Numbered from the stretch's first letter, positions 1 through 9,028 are shown. The stretch is 64,000 nt of DNA from Desulfoscipio geothermicus (GCA_016841905.1 JAENYF010000010.1:1-64000); one strand, 5' to 3'. A program made the numbers and translations. Notes: generated from the letters alone by a model not told the origin.

Positions 1-220
1 TCCAACCCCTTAACGCACAAGGGTTTAAGCTTATTTTAAGGGTGCGAAAGTTAAGTTAATAATTATAGAATTTTAAATATAATATTTTGGTCGATTATCT
101 CGCTACCTTGTTGACTATTACCCTGTTCCCAAATCCAGTAGTTCACTCACTATCCATAATACATTAATTGATAACTCAACAGATAATAGTCAAATAATTG
201 ATGGAGGTGACAAGATTAAA

Positions 221-976
221 ATGCTTGAAATGACTAACGTAGGTGTAACCATAGAAGGCGACAATGGCTCGGTAGAAGTATTAAAAGATATCAACCTAAA
301 ATTTGAAGAAAAAAAGATTTATGTGATGACAGGACCTAACGGTAGTGGTAAATCGTCCATAGCTAAAGCCATTATGGGGATTTACCAGCCGACTGCAGGT
401 AAAATCATCCTGGATAGCAATGATATCACCAATATGAACATTACGAAGCGGGCTCGTTTAGGGATTGGCTATGCTTTCCAAAGAACGCCGCTTTTTAAAG
501 GCATGACTGTGCGTGACTTTTTGAATTATGCCGCCGGTCCTGATAATCCAATCATGCATTGTGATCTCCTCTACGATGTAGGTTTATGTGCACAAGATTA
601 TTTGGAGCGTGAAATCAATGCCAGCTTTTCTGGGGGAGAACTGAAGCGAATTGAAATTGCCAGCATTTTAGCGCGCAATTTAAAAGTAGCAATTTTTGAT
701 GAGCCCGAGGCAGGGATTGATTTGTGGAGCTTTCAGCGTTTAACAGAAACTATAGCCAATATAAATATAAAATATGACACTACCATAGTGCTTATCTCAC
801 ATCAAGAGCGCATTATCAGATTAGCAGACGAAGTAATCCTGGTAGCTGAGGGAAGAATTAGCGGCATAACTACTCAGGGAAAAATCCTCGATGATATTCA
901 ATGTTTAGATACGGGCTGTGAATGCCGGAATAATTGTATTAAAGGGGGAGAGGATAACCAATGCTTGATGCTTTAG
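221..976 (+). CDS. sufC: SufC-like ABC ATPase of a minimal SUF system
   Basis: Cytosolic ATPase that should power Fe-S cluster assembly on its SufB/D-like partner encoded immediately downstream. Seen in the 251-aa product: Walker A GPNGSGKSS at residues 38-46, ABC signature SGGELKR at about 137-143, Walker B VAIFDEPEAGID at about 156-167 and an H-loop SHQ at 193-195. The E-x-G-I-D pattern after Walker B is typical of SufC rather than of importers. The last 25 residues carry four extra cysteines (DTGCECRNNC and QCLML), which ordinary SufC proteins lack. The ribosome site GGAGGTGA lies about 10 nt before the ATG. The stop overlaps the next start by 16 nt, so the two genes are probably translationally coupled. 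No sufS, sufU or sufD is adjacent, which matches the two-gene SufBC-type systems of anaerobes. Confidence 0.9.
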   Translation: MLEMTNVGVTIEGDNGSVEVLKDINLKFEEKKIYVMTGPNGSGKSSIAKAIMGIYQPTAGKIILDSNDITNMNITKRARLGIGYAFQRTPLFKGMTVRDFLNYAAGPDNPIMHCDLLYDVGLCAQDYLEREINASFSGGELKRIEIASILARNLKVAIFDEPEAGIDLWSFQRLTETIANINIKYDTTIVLISHQERIIRLADEVILVAEGRISGITTQGKILDDIQCLDTGCECRNNCIKGGEDNQCLML

Positions 977-1878
977 ATTTAAAGCTTTTAGAGGAAGTAG
1001 CCGATTTGCACGGAGTGCCTCAGGGAGCCTACAATATTCGGGAAAATGGCCAGGCTGCTGATCGCAAGACCACGGCCAATATTGATATAATAACCAAAAA
1101 AGATAAGCCAGGCATTGATATCGTTGTTAAACCAGGAACCAAGGAGGAAAGCGTGCATATTCCGGTGATTTTATCCCAGGGCATTGGTGATTTAGTTTAC
1201 AATACGTTTGAAATAGGCGCATGCGCAGATGTCTTGATTGTAGCGGGCTGCGGCATTCATAATCCTAGCAGTGAAAAGGCGCAGCATGACGGGATTCATG
1301 AATTTTTTGTCCGCAAAGGTGCAAGGATGAAGTATGTTGAAAAACACTATGGCGAAGGGGAAGGCACCGGACAACGAATTTTAAATCCGAAAACCATTAT
1401 CGAAGTAGAAGAAGATGGTATAGCTGAAATTGAAATGATTCAAATCAAGGGCGTTGATCATACTATTCGGGATACTGAAGTTCGCCTGCAAAAAAATGCC
1501 CGTTTAATCGTTTCGGAAAGGCTACTGACCAACTTGGAACAAACGGCTGTTTCCAACATTACAGTAGAATTGCTCGGAGATGAATCAACCGCGCAAATAA
1601 TTTCGCGTTCAGTGGCTCAGGACAATTCCCATCAGGATTTTCATTTAAATATGTATGGTTATTCCAAATGCCGAGGGCATATCCAGTGTGATTCGATTAT
1701 AATGGACCAGGCTCACGTTACCTCCAGCCCTATGATTAGCGCTTTAAACACAGATGCGCAGCTAATTCATGAAGCGGCCATCGGCAAAATCGCATCTGAA
1801 CAATTGATCAAACTAATGTCCATGGGCTTGACGGAAGACGAAGCGGAGACCGCCATTTTAAAAGGCTTCTTAAAATAA
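961..1878 (+). CDS. sufB: SufB/SufD-family Fe-S scaffold protein (short form)
   Basis: Scaffold partner of the SufC-like ATPase, with the SufB/SufD C-terminal beta-helix fold (UPF0051). At 305 aa it is much shorter than classical SufB (about 460 aa) and lacks the N-terminal helical part, as in the minimal SUF systems of archaea and anaerobic Firmicutes. Family-type segments seen: an acidic KYVEKHYGEGEG stretch near residue 125, the core around SRSVAQDNSHQDFHLNMYGY near 215-235, and the C-terminal LIHEAAIGKIASEQLIKLMS followed by GLTEDEAETAILKGF, which is characteristic of SufB/D tails. The 16-nt overlap with sufC and a GGGGGAG site inside the sufC end support one operon. The partner choice is firm; the exact division of labour is inferred. 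Confidence 0.88.
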   Translation: MLDALDLKLLEEVADLHGVPQGAYNIRENGQAADRKTTANIDIITKKDKPGIDIVVKPGTKEESVHIPVILSQGIGDLVYNTFEIGACADVLIVAGCGIHNPSSEKAQHDGIHEFFVRKGARMKYVEKHYGEGEGTGQRILNPKTIIEVEEDGIAEIEMIQIKGVDHTIRDTEVRLQKNARLIVSERLLTNLEQTAVSNITVELLGDESTAQIISRSVAQDNSHQDFHLNMYGYSKCRGHIQCDSIIMDQAHVTSSPMISALNTDAQLIHEAAIGKIASEQLIKLMSMGLTEDEAETAILKGFLK

Positions 1879-1904
1879 CAATACGCTTCCCAGCAGGTAG
1901 CCTT

Positions 1905-1958
1905 AAAAGGCTTATGGTATACTCGAAGTTAAAAGCTAATAATATAAGGCCTTTTATT
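1905..1958 (+). terminator. possible terminator after sufCB
   Basis: The arms AAAAGGCTTAT and ATAAGGCCTTTTATT can pair with one bulged base around a long loop of about 28 nt, and the 3' arm ends in a T-rich run. It lies just after the sufB stop. The loop is long, so this is only moderately convincing. Confidence 0.4.
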
Positions 1959-2004
1959 AATGTAGCAGGGTTAAATGCGGCAATAACAATAGAGTATATA
2001 GGAC

Positions 2005-2700
2005 TTATTTATCCTGCATATCATCTGTGTTTAAATCATTAAGAAGTAGTTCACATGTTTCCACCGCCTGTTTTAAAAAGCTATCAATAACATTTATATC
2101 ACACTGCTGGTTAACATTGCCAGGCTGAGTATTAATATCAATTTGAATTTTCAGAGCATCAAGTTCTCGACTTAGTTCTGATATTACATTTACGTCTGTA
2201 CTGGTACCAGCTAACTCCCAGACAACTCTAGCTGTTGAACTCAGTGTCCACTCAACAGGTTCATTCTCTAAATAATAATTAGTCGGAATAACAAATCTTG
2301 AATAAATACGCGGGTTGAAGTCTTGCTTTTCGCCAGTTGTATTAAAGGCAATACCAAAAAACGAAAAGTTAAATATATCAAGCATTTTTTGCAGCATATT
2401 TAAGGCTTTTTCTTTGAAAGAACCAACTACCTCCGTACTAATGCCTTCCTCATTAACTATTTTTTGTTGAACATCGATTCGTTTTCCATATAACATTATA
2501 TTCCATTCATTATTGACTGCATCTAACCGAGGTCTTACTATGGGCAGCTGTGCAGTAGAGTTTTTTTCTAAAAAAGTGTTCGGAATTAGTTCATATTCTT
2601 GAAATGCATCAGTTAATACCACCATCGACTGAGGTGAAACAGAAATATCTCCAAAATCGCCGAAAACACTAATTTTGTAGTTAATGTTTATATCCTTCAT
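2005..2700 (-). CDS. hypothetical protein, 231 aa
   Basis: I do not recognise this family with certainty. The product is soluble, acidic, and has no signal peptide or membrane segment. It alternates beta-like stretches (KISVFGDFGDISVSP, IVRPRLDAVNNEWNIMLYG) with a C-terminal helical part ending in a run of Asp/Asn. The overall layout (N-terminal beta region, conserved-looking RPRLD, C-terminal amphipathic helices) loosely recalls TIGR04255-type phage-defence-adjacent proteins, but that is only an impression. It stands alone between the sufCB operon (opposite strand) and an insertion sequence. Its ribosome site GGGAG sits in a 13-bp tandem duplication, so two identical Shine-Dalgarno copies precede the ATG. 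Confidence 0.6.
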   Translation of the reverse strand: MKDININYKISVFGDFGDISVSPQSMVVLTDAFQEYELIPNTFLEKNSTAQLPIVRPRLDAVNNEWNIMLYGKRIDVQQKIVNEEGISTEVVGSFKEKALNMLQKMLDIFNFSFFGIAFNTTGEKQDFNPRIYSRFVIPTNYYLENEPVEWTLSSTARVVWELAGTSTDVNVISELSRELDALKIQIDINTQPGNVNQQCDINVIDSFLKQAVETCELLLNDLNTDDMQDK

Positions 2701-2707
2701 CGTTTCT

Positions 2708-2733
2708 ACTCCCTTAACTAACTCCCTTAACTA
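2708..2733. repeat. 13-bp tandem duplication carrying the ribosome site
   Basis: The unit ACTCCCTTAACTA occurs twice head-to-tail. Read on the minus strand each copy contains the GGGAG ribosome site of the hypothetical gene that starts at 2700, giving two SD copies 13 nt apart. Only the copy nearer the ATG is at a usable spacing. Confidence 0.75.
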
Positions 2734-2779
2734 ACTTTGATTATTTTTAATTACCTTCGTTTTTCTTAGTATTTCACTT

Positions 2780-3176
2780 TTTATTCGGACAGCCTATCTC
2801 TTGTTATTTACATCAATGTGTAATATTGGGTGGTGGTGTGTAACTTTACCCAAGACCGCGTTTTTTTGTATCATGGCCAGTGGGATTCCACATCATCTCC
2901 CGGCAGCAAACCTCCCATGTCTTCCTGGGTCTTCGCCCTAAATTCCTTCGTCCTGCCTATCCAAGAGGTGGAACGTCAGTCATGCTCCTAGACCGGGTCT
3001 ATGCCCTAATGGAAAATTCAACCTGACTGTCCCGGCTCTCCGTTTTCAAAGTGCGTTTAAAGCCTGTGTATCATGTTTATGATGCTCACACCAACGTCTA
3101 GGTAGCTGCGGTACTTGCCACTAGGTGATAATGGTGCTTACGTTATTTTCATCGTTAACAGGATGTGTCAGCTTCT
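2780..3176 (-). mobile_element. 3' non-coding part of the IS110-type element, candidate guide-RNA region
   Basis: About 350-400 nt without an ORF follow the stop of the IS110-family transposase. The stretch contains several short complementary segments, for example GGGAGG, CTGCCGGGAG and GGAATCCCACTGGCC when read on the minus strand. IS110-family elements encode a structured bridge/seekRNA in a non-coding end; placement downstream of the transposase is the IS1111-subgroup arrangement. I could not fix the element ends or terminal repeats by eye, so the left boundary is approximate. Confidence 0.5.
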
Positions 3177-4457
3177 CTAAGCGGCTATTTTCATCGACTT
3201 TTGTATATCGCCCATCATTTTTTCCGGATTGTAGTCAACGTCTTTACTCAGTATGGCGTAGAATACCCGAATGAGTTTGCCACATAGGGCGACAATGGAT
3301 TGCATCTTATTTAGTGGGTTCTTTCCTCTTGTTATGTTGTTATGGTGTAGTTCCCGGAACTCCGGGTTCCTACACAGTATGGCGATCATGGCCATGAACA
3401 GCCCATGTCGTAGCCGTTTCCGGCCCCGGTGACTGATTGTGGTCTTGCCTTTGTGTTTGCCGGAGCTGTTCTCTACCAAGTTAAAGCCGGCTAGCTTTTG
3501 AATTTGACGCGGGTCTTCGAACCGATGAATATCTCCAGTTTCTCCGATAAAGGTTGCAGCTGTAACCAATCCTACTCCCTTGATGCCTAAAAGTTTGATG
3601 GCATTAGGTACCTGCAGTAGTAATTCTGACATCAATTGTTCCAAGCGTTCATGCTGTGCATGGTACAAATCGTACTCGGCAAGCAGGTTCTGTAGGCTGG
3701 CTTCCAAAACTACATGGCCATTGGTTCTGCCGATGCTGGTGGTTGCTGCTTTTATCAACGCCTGCGCTCTTTTTATACCCACGGAACGCTTTACTTCTGT
3801 TCGCCAGGTAGTCATTATTTCTTCTATGCCGGTTTCCAAAACTTTGGCTGGTGTTGGAAACATGCGAAGCGTCAGAAGTGCTGTTTTCCCTGTCCATTGC
3901 TTGAATACAGCTGTGAACTCTGGAAACCGGATATCTAGCCAGCGAACTACTCTGTTGTGGATTATGGTCAGTTGCTTTTGCAGTCTTTCTCTTTCAGCTA
4001 CCGCTTCGCGTAGTTCCTGGTAGATATCTTCCGGGATGTATACCTCCCTATAACGGCCGTCTTTCACCAACATGGCGATGGTCTTCGGATCTTTGCGGTC
4101 GTTCTTGGTGGGACTGTTGTCATCCAGTTCTTTGGTCCGTTTGACATGGAATGGGTTGACTATGGCCAGTTTATGGCCCTGATGATTCAGGTGGTCACCT
4201 AATGTAAACCAGTAATGTCCCGTGGGCTCAAAGCCGGTGATAACTTCAGCCTTGCCTTGCTGCTTACAGGTGGCCTTCATCCATTGGTCAAGGTGTTCGA
4301 AACCTTCCGCCGTGTTGCTGAATTTTAGCAGTTTGCTAAGTTCGATTCCTCTGTAGTCAAAGGATCTAGCGTAGTGAGTTTCTTTTCCTATGTCGATTCC
4401 CACCACTAAGGTTTCATTTTTGATTTGCAAAATCTTCTCGTTTTGTGTACGCTTCAT
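3177..4457 (-). CDS. IS110/IS1111-family transposase (DEDD recombinase)
   Basis: Recombinase of an insertion sequence, 426 aa and apparently intact. The N-terminal RuvC-like DEDD domain begins VVGIDIGKETHYARSFDYRG. A second acidic patch lies at about residues 110-120 (DDNSPTKNDRKDP). The C-terminal transposase_20 domain has the helix-hairpin-helix LLGIKGVGLVTAATFIGETG, then KLAGFNL and SHRGRKRLRHGLFMA, which are hallmarks of IS110/IS116/IS902 proteins. I place the start at the ATG at 4457, 9 nt after AGGAGG, rather than at the upstream TTG at 4475, which overlaps that ribosome site. The non-coding stretch is on the 3' side (2780-3176), which fits the IS1111 subgroup. Both flanks hold no intact native gene. 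Confidence 0.93.
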   Translation of the reverse strand: MKRTQNEKILQIKNETLVVGIDIGKETHYARSFDYRGIELSKLLKFSNTAEGFEHLDQWMKATCKQQGKAEVITGFEPTGHYWFTLGDHLNHQGHKLAIVNPFHVKRTKELDDNSPTKNDRKDPKTIAMLVKDGRYREVYIPEDIYQELREAVAERERLQKQLTIIHNRVVRWLDIRFPEFTAVFKQWTGKTALLTLRMFPTPAKVLETGIEEIMTTWRTEVKRSVGIKRAQALIKAATTSIGRTNGHVVLEASLQNLLAEYDLYHAQHERLEQLMSELLLQVPNAIKLLGIKGVGLVTAATFIGETGDIHRFEDPRQIQKLAGFNLVENSSGKHKGKTTISHRGRKRLRHGLFMAMIAILCRNPEFRELHHNNITRGKNPLNKMQSIVALCGKLIRVFYAILSKDVDYNPEKMMGDIQKSMKIAA

Positions 4458-4620
4458 GTAGAGGCGCCTCCTCAATCTGGTTTTGTGCCTTTCTGGCTGG
4501 GATCAGCACATTACCATTGTATTGTTAGGCGTCTCTTTTTTCAAAGGCCGGTTTTAATGATTACAGGAATGCTCCTATCTCTATATCTGTTATTATATAC
4601 TTAATTATACTAAAAACTAA
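4458..4620. other. 5' flank of the insertion sequence
   Basis: About 160 nt of non-coding sequence upstream of the transposase, presumably including the short right end of the element. No clear terminal inverted repeat with the 2780-3176 side could be matched by eye. Confidence 0.4.
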
Positions 4621-4938
4621 AATTTTCACCTAACCGCTAAAGATTCCAGAGACGAACCAATTATTAGAATTGTACAAAATCTTATCAATTTGCCAAAATC
4701 TATATATGTAAGCAAAAAGGGGTATTATTTGATAGTCTCATATCCCTAATTTCATTCACGCACCGACGCCGTTACGCGAATGGATGGTCGACAAACCGCT
4801 TGCCTTTTATCTGCAATACAGGAAACCGGTCATTATTGGCCGCCAGTATTATGCTCCGCTAAAGCAAAATGGGAAAAATAGTCATATTAATAGAATTGCT
4901 TTAAATTTTTCTGGGCAGAATAACATTAAAATCTTATA
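4621..4938 (+). pseudogene. coding remnants of an unidentified gene beside the insertion sequence
   Basis: Two consecutive protein-like stretches are open in two different frames without a start codon. The first (4621 to about 4750) includes DEPIIRIVQNLINLPKSIYV and SKKGYYLIVSYP, then stops. The second (about 4741 to 4938) includes APTPLREWMVDKPLAFYLQY and RKPVIIGRQYYAPLK, then stops at TAG. They may be the two halves of one frameshifted C-terminal region. The first half is reminiscent of DDE-type transposase tails, but I cannot assign it. Decay next to an IS is plausible. Confidence 0.35.
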
Positions 4939-4952
4939 GGAGGTTGGTTAGC

Positions 4953-5408
4953 TTGTTTATAAAAGATACAATTACCAGAGGTTTTGTCGCTGGCATAATT
5001 GCAGGCGTCCTAATGAACATTGTAAGCTACATATCTTTTTATCTAAATATAGCTAGCTTGCGGTTTTTAGATTGGCCAAGCATTATTGTAACAGGTCACA
5101 GCCCTGCAAATGCTTTGTCAGTTTTGTATTTTCTGCTCGTCCAATTAATTTTTGTAGGTTTTTTAGGATCAATATTTGCCTTGCTTATTACCAGAGTGAC
5201 TACTAGCATGAATCATTTATTTAAAGGATTCCTTTTTGGCGTAATATCATGGTTTTCCATATATGGACTAACCTATTTAGCAGATGTACCTAAGCTTACA
5301 CCGTTAGATATGGGTACAGCAGTAACAGACTTTATCGGTGCCATCGTTTTTGGAATTGTGTTAGCTGAATCATTAAATAAATTAGATACTAAGTATGACT
5401 TACTTTAA
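4953..5408 (+). CDS. hypothetical integral membrane protein, about 151 aa
   Basis: Small inner-membrane protein of unknown function. Four hydrophobic segments are visible: GFVAGIIAGVLMNIVSYISF near the N terminus, VLYFLLVQLIFVGFLGSIFA at about 55-75, GFLFGVISWFSIYGLTYLA at about 90-110, and FIGAIVFGIVLAESL near the C terminus. A charged tail follows. I prefer the TTG at 4953, 9 nt after TAGGAGG, over the TTG at 4944, which abuts the ribosome site. Monocistronic as far as can be seen. It resembles small four-helix proteins common in Clostridia, but no named family is claimed. Confidence 0.7.
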   Translation: MFIKDTITRGFVAGIIAGVLMNIVSYISFYLNIASLRFLDWPSIIVTGHSPANALSVLYFLLVQLIFVGFLGSIFALLITRVTTSMNHLFKGFLFGVISWFSIYGLTYLADVPKLTPLDMGTAVTDFIGAIVFGIVLAESLNKLDTKYDLL

Positions 5409-5632
5409 ATAAACAGCTGTTATTCCGAGCCAATAATAAGGTGCGGTATCCCCCGTAGAGCTTACGGCTATACCACTTATGTTTTAATAGATAGTGATTA
5501 TTGCTGTGTCAAGCTATCGCGACGTAAACTAACCCCTTAAAATCTCCTGCATCTTTAAATAATATTTTTATTGCATAAAAAATCCATAAGAGCTGTAATA
5601 GTATGGTTAATAATAAGTCGGGGGTGATACTA

Positions 5633-6607
5633 TTGGTCGATACAAATAACAAGCAACAAGCTTTAGAGCTGGCCACCTTTGCAGGCGGCTGCTTTTGGTG
5701 TCTGGTCGCTCCTTTTCAACAGCTGCCAGGAGTAGTTAAGGTGGTATCCGGTTATACCGGCGGTCACAAGGAGTTCCCCACCTATGAGGAAGTCTGCTCA
5801 AAATCAACGGGGCATTATGAGGCCGTACAAATAAACTCTAATCCAGAGTTGTGCTCTTATGAAAAATTACTGGATACGTACTGGCACCAGATTGACCCCA
5901 CCGATCCAGGCGGTCAGTTTGCCAACCGCGGGCAGTCCTATGCAACCGCGATTTTTTATCATAACCAGGATCAAAAGCAAAAGGCTGAGGCATCAATAAA
6001 GGCACTCGCCGAAAGCGGCCGTTTTGACCGGCCAATTGCCACTCAAATCATCGCAGCCTCCCGATTTTACCCTGCCGAGGAATACCACCAAAACTACCAC
6101 GAAAAAAATTACGTGCATTACAGTATGTATCGCCGAGGCTCGGGACGCGCTAGCTTCCTCGAGAAGTACTGGGGGGAAAAGATGGAGCGAGAATTACTTA
6201 AGAATAGGCTGACCAAACTCCAGTATGATGTAACTCAAAACAGCGCTACAGAGCCGCCCTTCAATAATGAGTACTGGGATCATAAGCAGGAAGGTATTTA
6301 TGTGGATATAGTATCCGGGGAACCGCTGTTTAGCTCCCAGGATAAATTTGATTCCGGGTGCGGGTGGCCCAGCTTCACCAGACCGCTCCACCCGGAGAAA
6401 ATCCAAGAAAAGTCAGACAAAAGCTATAACATGCTCCGCACAGAGGTTAGAAGCAGAGAAGCCGATTCTCACCTAGGCCATGTATTTGAGGATGGTCCCG
6501 CACCAACAGGTTTGCGCTACTGCATCAACTCAGCAGCATTGCGGTTTATTCCCAAGGAGGACATGGAAAAAGAAGGTTATAAGGATTGCCTAGGCCTTTT
6601 TTATTAA
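5633..6607 (+). CDS. msrAB: bifunctional methionine sulfoxide reductase MsrA-MsrB
   Basis: Repairs oxidised methionine: the N-terminal MsrA domain reduces the S-sulfoxide and the C-terminal MsrB domain the R-sulfoxide. The MsrA active site is GGCFWC with catalytic Cys20 (counted from the TTG start). HYEAVQ and [11 protein letters not shown] follow, as in the family. MsrB spans about residue 180 to the end, with [10 protein letters not shown] and catalytic Cys in [11 protein letters not shown] near residue 297. The zinc CxxC pairs of some MsrB proteins are absent. The active-site residue is Cys, not the selenocysteine found in some clostridial MsrA. I chose the TTG at 5633 because GGGGGTGA lies 8 nt upstream; the ATG at 5603 has no ribosome site. 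Confidence 0.95.
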   Translation: MVDTNNKQQALELATFAGGCFWCLVAPFQQLPGVVKVVSGYTGGHKEFPTYEEVCSKSTGHYEAVQINSNPELCSYEKLLDTYWHQIDPTDPGGQFANRGQSYATAIFYHNQDQKQKAEASIKALAESGRFDRPIATQIIAASRFYPAEEYHQNYHEKNYVHYSMYRRGSGRASFLEKYWGEKMERELLKNRLTKLQYDVTQNSATEPPFNNEYWDHKQEGIYVDIVSGEPLFSSQDKFDSGCGWPSFTRPLHPEKIQEKSDKSYNMLRTEVRSREADSHLGHVFEDGPAPTGLRYCINSAALRFIPKEDMEKEGYKDCLGLFY

Positions 6608-6712
6608 GAGTATTTTTAATCATCCCTTTTTCCTAAAATCCAAATTAAACCAATTATAACTAAAATTACTACTACCTGCAAGAATTGCGGGTCCTGGCCT
6701 AATAATTGTAAA

Positions 6713-7075
6713 TTACATGTCAATGCCAAACATAGCAGTTATCTCATGCCCAATCATATGACTGGTCCAATCCTGTGGAACTCCGGCGCCGATTAATCCG
6801 TTAAGTCCCATTGTTGCGCACCAGACAAGATTTGCCCTGGCATCATAATCTGTCGGTACATCAATTGTCTTTGGCCTATTTCAATTAAGGTCTGCAAGAT
6901 ACCTTCGGCAGTGCGGTCCTAAAACCTGCCCTCAACAGGAAAGGTAAGGTACTACTCGGTTGCATAGACAAAGGTGTCTACAATGCCATTCGCTACCTGA
7001 CCTGACGGCAGAGTATAGGTGAGCGTTGGAGCAAGGATGGAAAACTTTCTCATACTGTTTGAGCGATAAAAGTCC
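6713..7075 (-). pseudogene. decayed iron-containing alcohol (butanol) dehydrogenase fragment
   Basis: No intact ORF, but the minus strand still encodes recognisable pieces of a BdhA/YugJ-type NADH-dependent alcohol dehydrogenase. In order: RKFSILAPTLTYTLPSGQ, VANGIVDTFVYATE then a stop, YLTFPVEGRF then a stop, DRTAEGILQTLIEI, a frame change, then PTDYDARANLVWCATMGLNG, GAGVPQDWTSHMIGHEITAM and FGID. The last blocks contain the conserved HxxGHE-like iron-binding region of the family. At least two in-frame stops and one frameshift are present, and both gene ends are missing. The remnant covers the middle third of a protein of about 390 aa. Confidence 0.8.
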
Positions 7076-7198
7076 TGTATACAAATCCAGTCAACCTAAA
7101 AAGACCCACCATTAAATCAACTGGCAGGTTTTCGTTTGATAACTTGTCATAAGCATCTATGTAACATAGGACCGCAACTGCTGGCTACCTACTTATTT

Positions 7199-7660
7199 CT
7201 ATAAAACAGGAAAGACCACTCTGGTCAAAAGTTCACTTTCCTCTGGTACGTCGTTCAGATAAAACTCATAAGCCACCCCGGTCGGTGCGTACCCTTTTTC
7301 TTCTATCCACTGCATCATTGCATTATAAACAGGCTCGACCTGGCTGTACGGGCCTTTATGGATACAGGACACCTGTTTACCAGCTGGTATCTCACTAGGT
7401 TTTATCCTATCTTTTCCCGGGAGAACTTTATTGACCGGAAAACCTATTTCCAAGTCCAGGTTCTGCATGTCCATGTTGAAGTAAGCCGCAAACGGCTCCC
7501 CGGACGGATTCTCACCCAGTTCCCGGAGGTATTTCATAATAGCACCGAAGGCTGCACCAAACACTTGCGGCAGGTCCCCTACCGCAGCCCTGGTCCGAAT
7601 TGATATAACAGGTTGGGCTGTTTGCTCATGTATTTCAATTTTGTATGATATTTTATACAT
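7199..7660 (-). CDS. GyrI-like / AraC effector-binding domain protein
   Basis: A 153-aa stand-alone effector-binding (GyrI-like, SOUL/BmrR-type) domain protein without a DNA-binding part. Such domains bind small hydrophobic ligands and can act as sensors or hydrolases; the ligand is unknown here. Typical features are the opening IEIHEQTAQPVISIRTRAAV, the central AAYFNMDMQNLDLEIGFPV, the turn EIPAGKQVSCIHKGPYSQVE and the C-terminal YEFYLNDVPEESELLTRVVF. The gene is monocistronic and points toward the decayed dehydrogenase at 6713-7075. Confidence 0.85.
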   Translation of the reverse strand: MYKISYKIEIHEQTAQPVISIRTRAAVGDLPQVFGAAFGAIMKYLRELGENPSGEPFAAYFNMDMQNLDLEIGFPVNKVLPGKDRIKPSEIPAGKQVSCIHKGPYSQVEPVYNAMMQWIEEKGYAPTGVAYEFYLNDVPEESELLTRVVFPVL

Positions 7661-7870
7661 CTCCCTTCCAGTTTATTGCCTTTATTATACAATATTAATA
7701 CAAAAAACACCATTTGATAATTCAGTAAGATTTTTCGCTTTATTTCCATATAACGAGAACTATTTTGTTCTTTTCTCGTCTTAGTTATTAAACGCTATAA
7801 GCCTTGAGTATCAAAACTACCCGGAAACAAGACATTTGGCTCTAGAAATAAAGAAAGGACGGTGTTTTTA

Positions 7871-8749
7871 ATGCGAAAGTTATTATTGTTCATGCTGGCT
7901 GTTTTACTCCTATTAACGGTGAGTGGCTGCAGCAGTGCAACCAAGAACACTGACGAATCGGTTGCCCCACGTGGCCAGTATGCTAATCAGGCTGCCGATA
8001 TGTCTACCGAACAAAGGGAAAAAACAGAGGCGAAGATAGATGGGCAGTCCAGCATGCAGAAAAAAATTATTACCACCGTAAACCTGGTGCTGCTTGTGTA
8101 CGACGTCGATAAAGCGGTCTTAGAAATAGAAAATATACTAAAAGGAGTTGAGGGTTATATACAGGCAGCCAACCTTTGGCATACCAACGAACAACCCCAG
8201 GGTAGTTTAGTTTTGCGCCTGTCCGCAGAAATGGTAGAGGAGTCTTTGCCCCGTTTAGAAGCCCTGGGTCATGTTGAAAATAAGAGCATTGCTAGGCAGG
8301 ATGTCGCTGAGAAATATTACGACACTGAAGCCCGCAAGAACAACCTGAAAAAACAGGAGGAAAGATACTTAGAGCTGCTGAGCAAGGCTAACACGGTAAA
8401 GGATATGTTGGAAATTGAGAACCAGCTGACGCAGGTACGCGGTGAAATCGAATCCTTTGAGGCCATGTTAAAGTTGCTAAACAGCCAGGTGGACTTAGCC
8501 ACCATAAATCTAGAACTCCGTTCACCCCAAGGCTTACCCACCGGCGAAACCCTGAGGGAACCTTTCGCCCAGCGGGTACAAGCCGGATGGCAGCGTGGTG
8601 TCAACGGCATGATCAATATAGTTCAGGCTCTACTTGTACTGGCGGTTATATTAGTGCCCTATATACCAATTTTGACCCTGGGCTGTTACCTCACCTACCG
8701 GTTATATAAAGCAAGACTGGCGAGAAAAAATAACCGTGGTGAAAAATAA
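7871..8749 (+). CDS. DUF4349 lipoprotein
   Basis: Predicted lipoprotein of 292 aa. The N terminus has a signal with lipobox LTVSGC (Cys near residue 20), and a low-complexity linker follows. The DUF4349 region starts around IITTVNLVLLVYDVDKAVLE and continues with a helical section rich in Lys/Glu (KNNLKKQEERYLELLSKANT) likely to form a coiled coil, then LELRSPQG. A C-terminal membrane segment (VQALLVLAVILVPYIPILTL) is followed by a basic tail, so the protein would be anchored at both ends. I prefer the ATG at 7871, about 9 nt after GAAAGGACGG, to the GTG at 7862. Function of DUF4349 proteins is unknown. Confidence 0.85.
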   Translation: MRKLLLFMLAVLLLLTVSGCSSATKNTDESVAPRGQYANQAADMSTEQREKTEAKIDGQSSMQKKIITTVNLVLLVYDVDKAVLEIENILKGVEGYIQAANLWHTNEQPQGSLVLRLSAEMVEESLPRLEALGHVENKSIARQDVAEKYYDTEARKNNLKKQEERYLELLSKANTVKDMLEIENQLTQVRGEIESFEAMLKLLNSQVDLATINLELRSPQGLPTGETLREPFAQRVQAGWQRGVNGMINIVQALLVLAVILVPYIPILTLGCYLTYRLYKARLARKNNRGEK

Positions 8750-9028
8750 CACTGGAGTGCAAACAATATTGGCAGTGCCGGGAACAGCTATGCCTTCATA
8801 ACCTGGCTACAATTTGGCAATTTCCGAACTAAAACTTATGCCCGAGGTTGATCAGTCACGCAATATCTTCGTAACTTTGGCCAATGTTGAATTAGTTATA
8901 TAAACCTTTGTTCCATGCGGAAGGCCGTTTTTATTTAATCAGCATACCGATAAAATGCTATAATAAACTATACAAAATAAATATATGATAATAATCAGTT
9001 ACATACTGATGAACGAAAGGTGAAGTTG

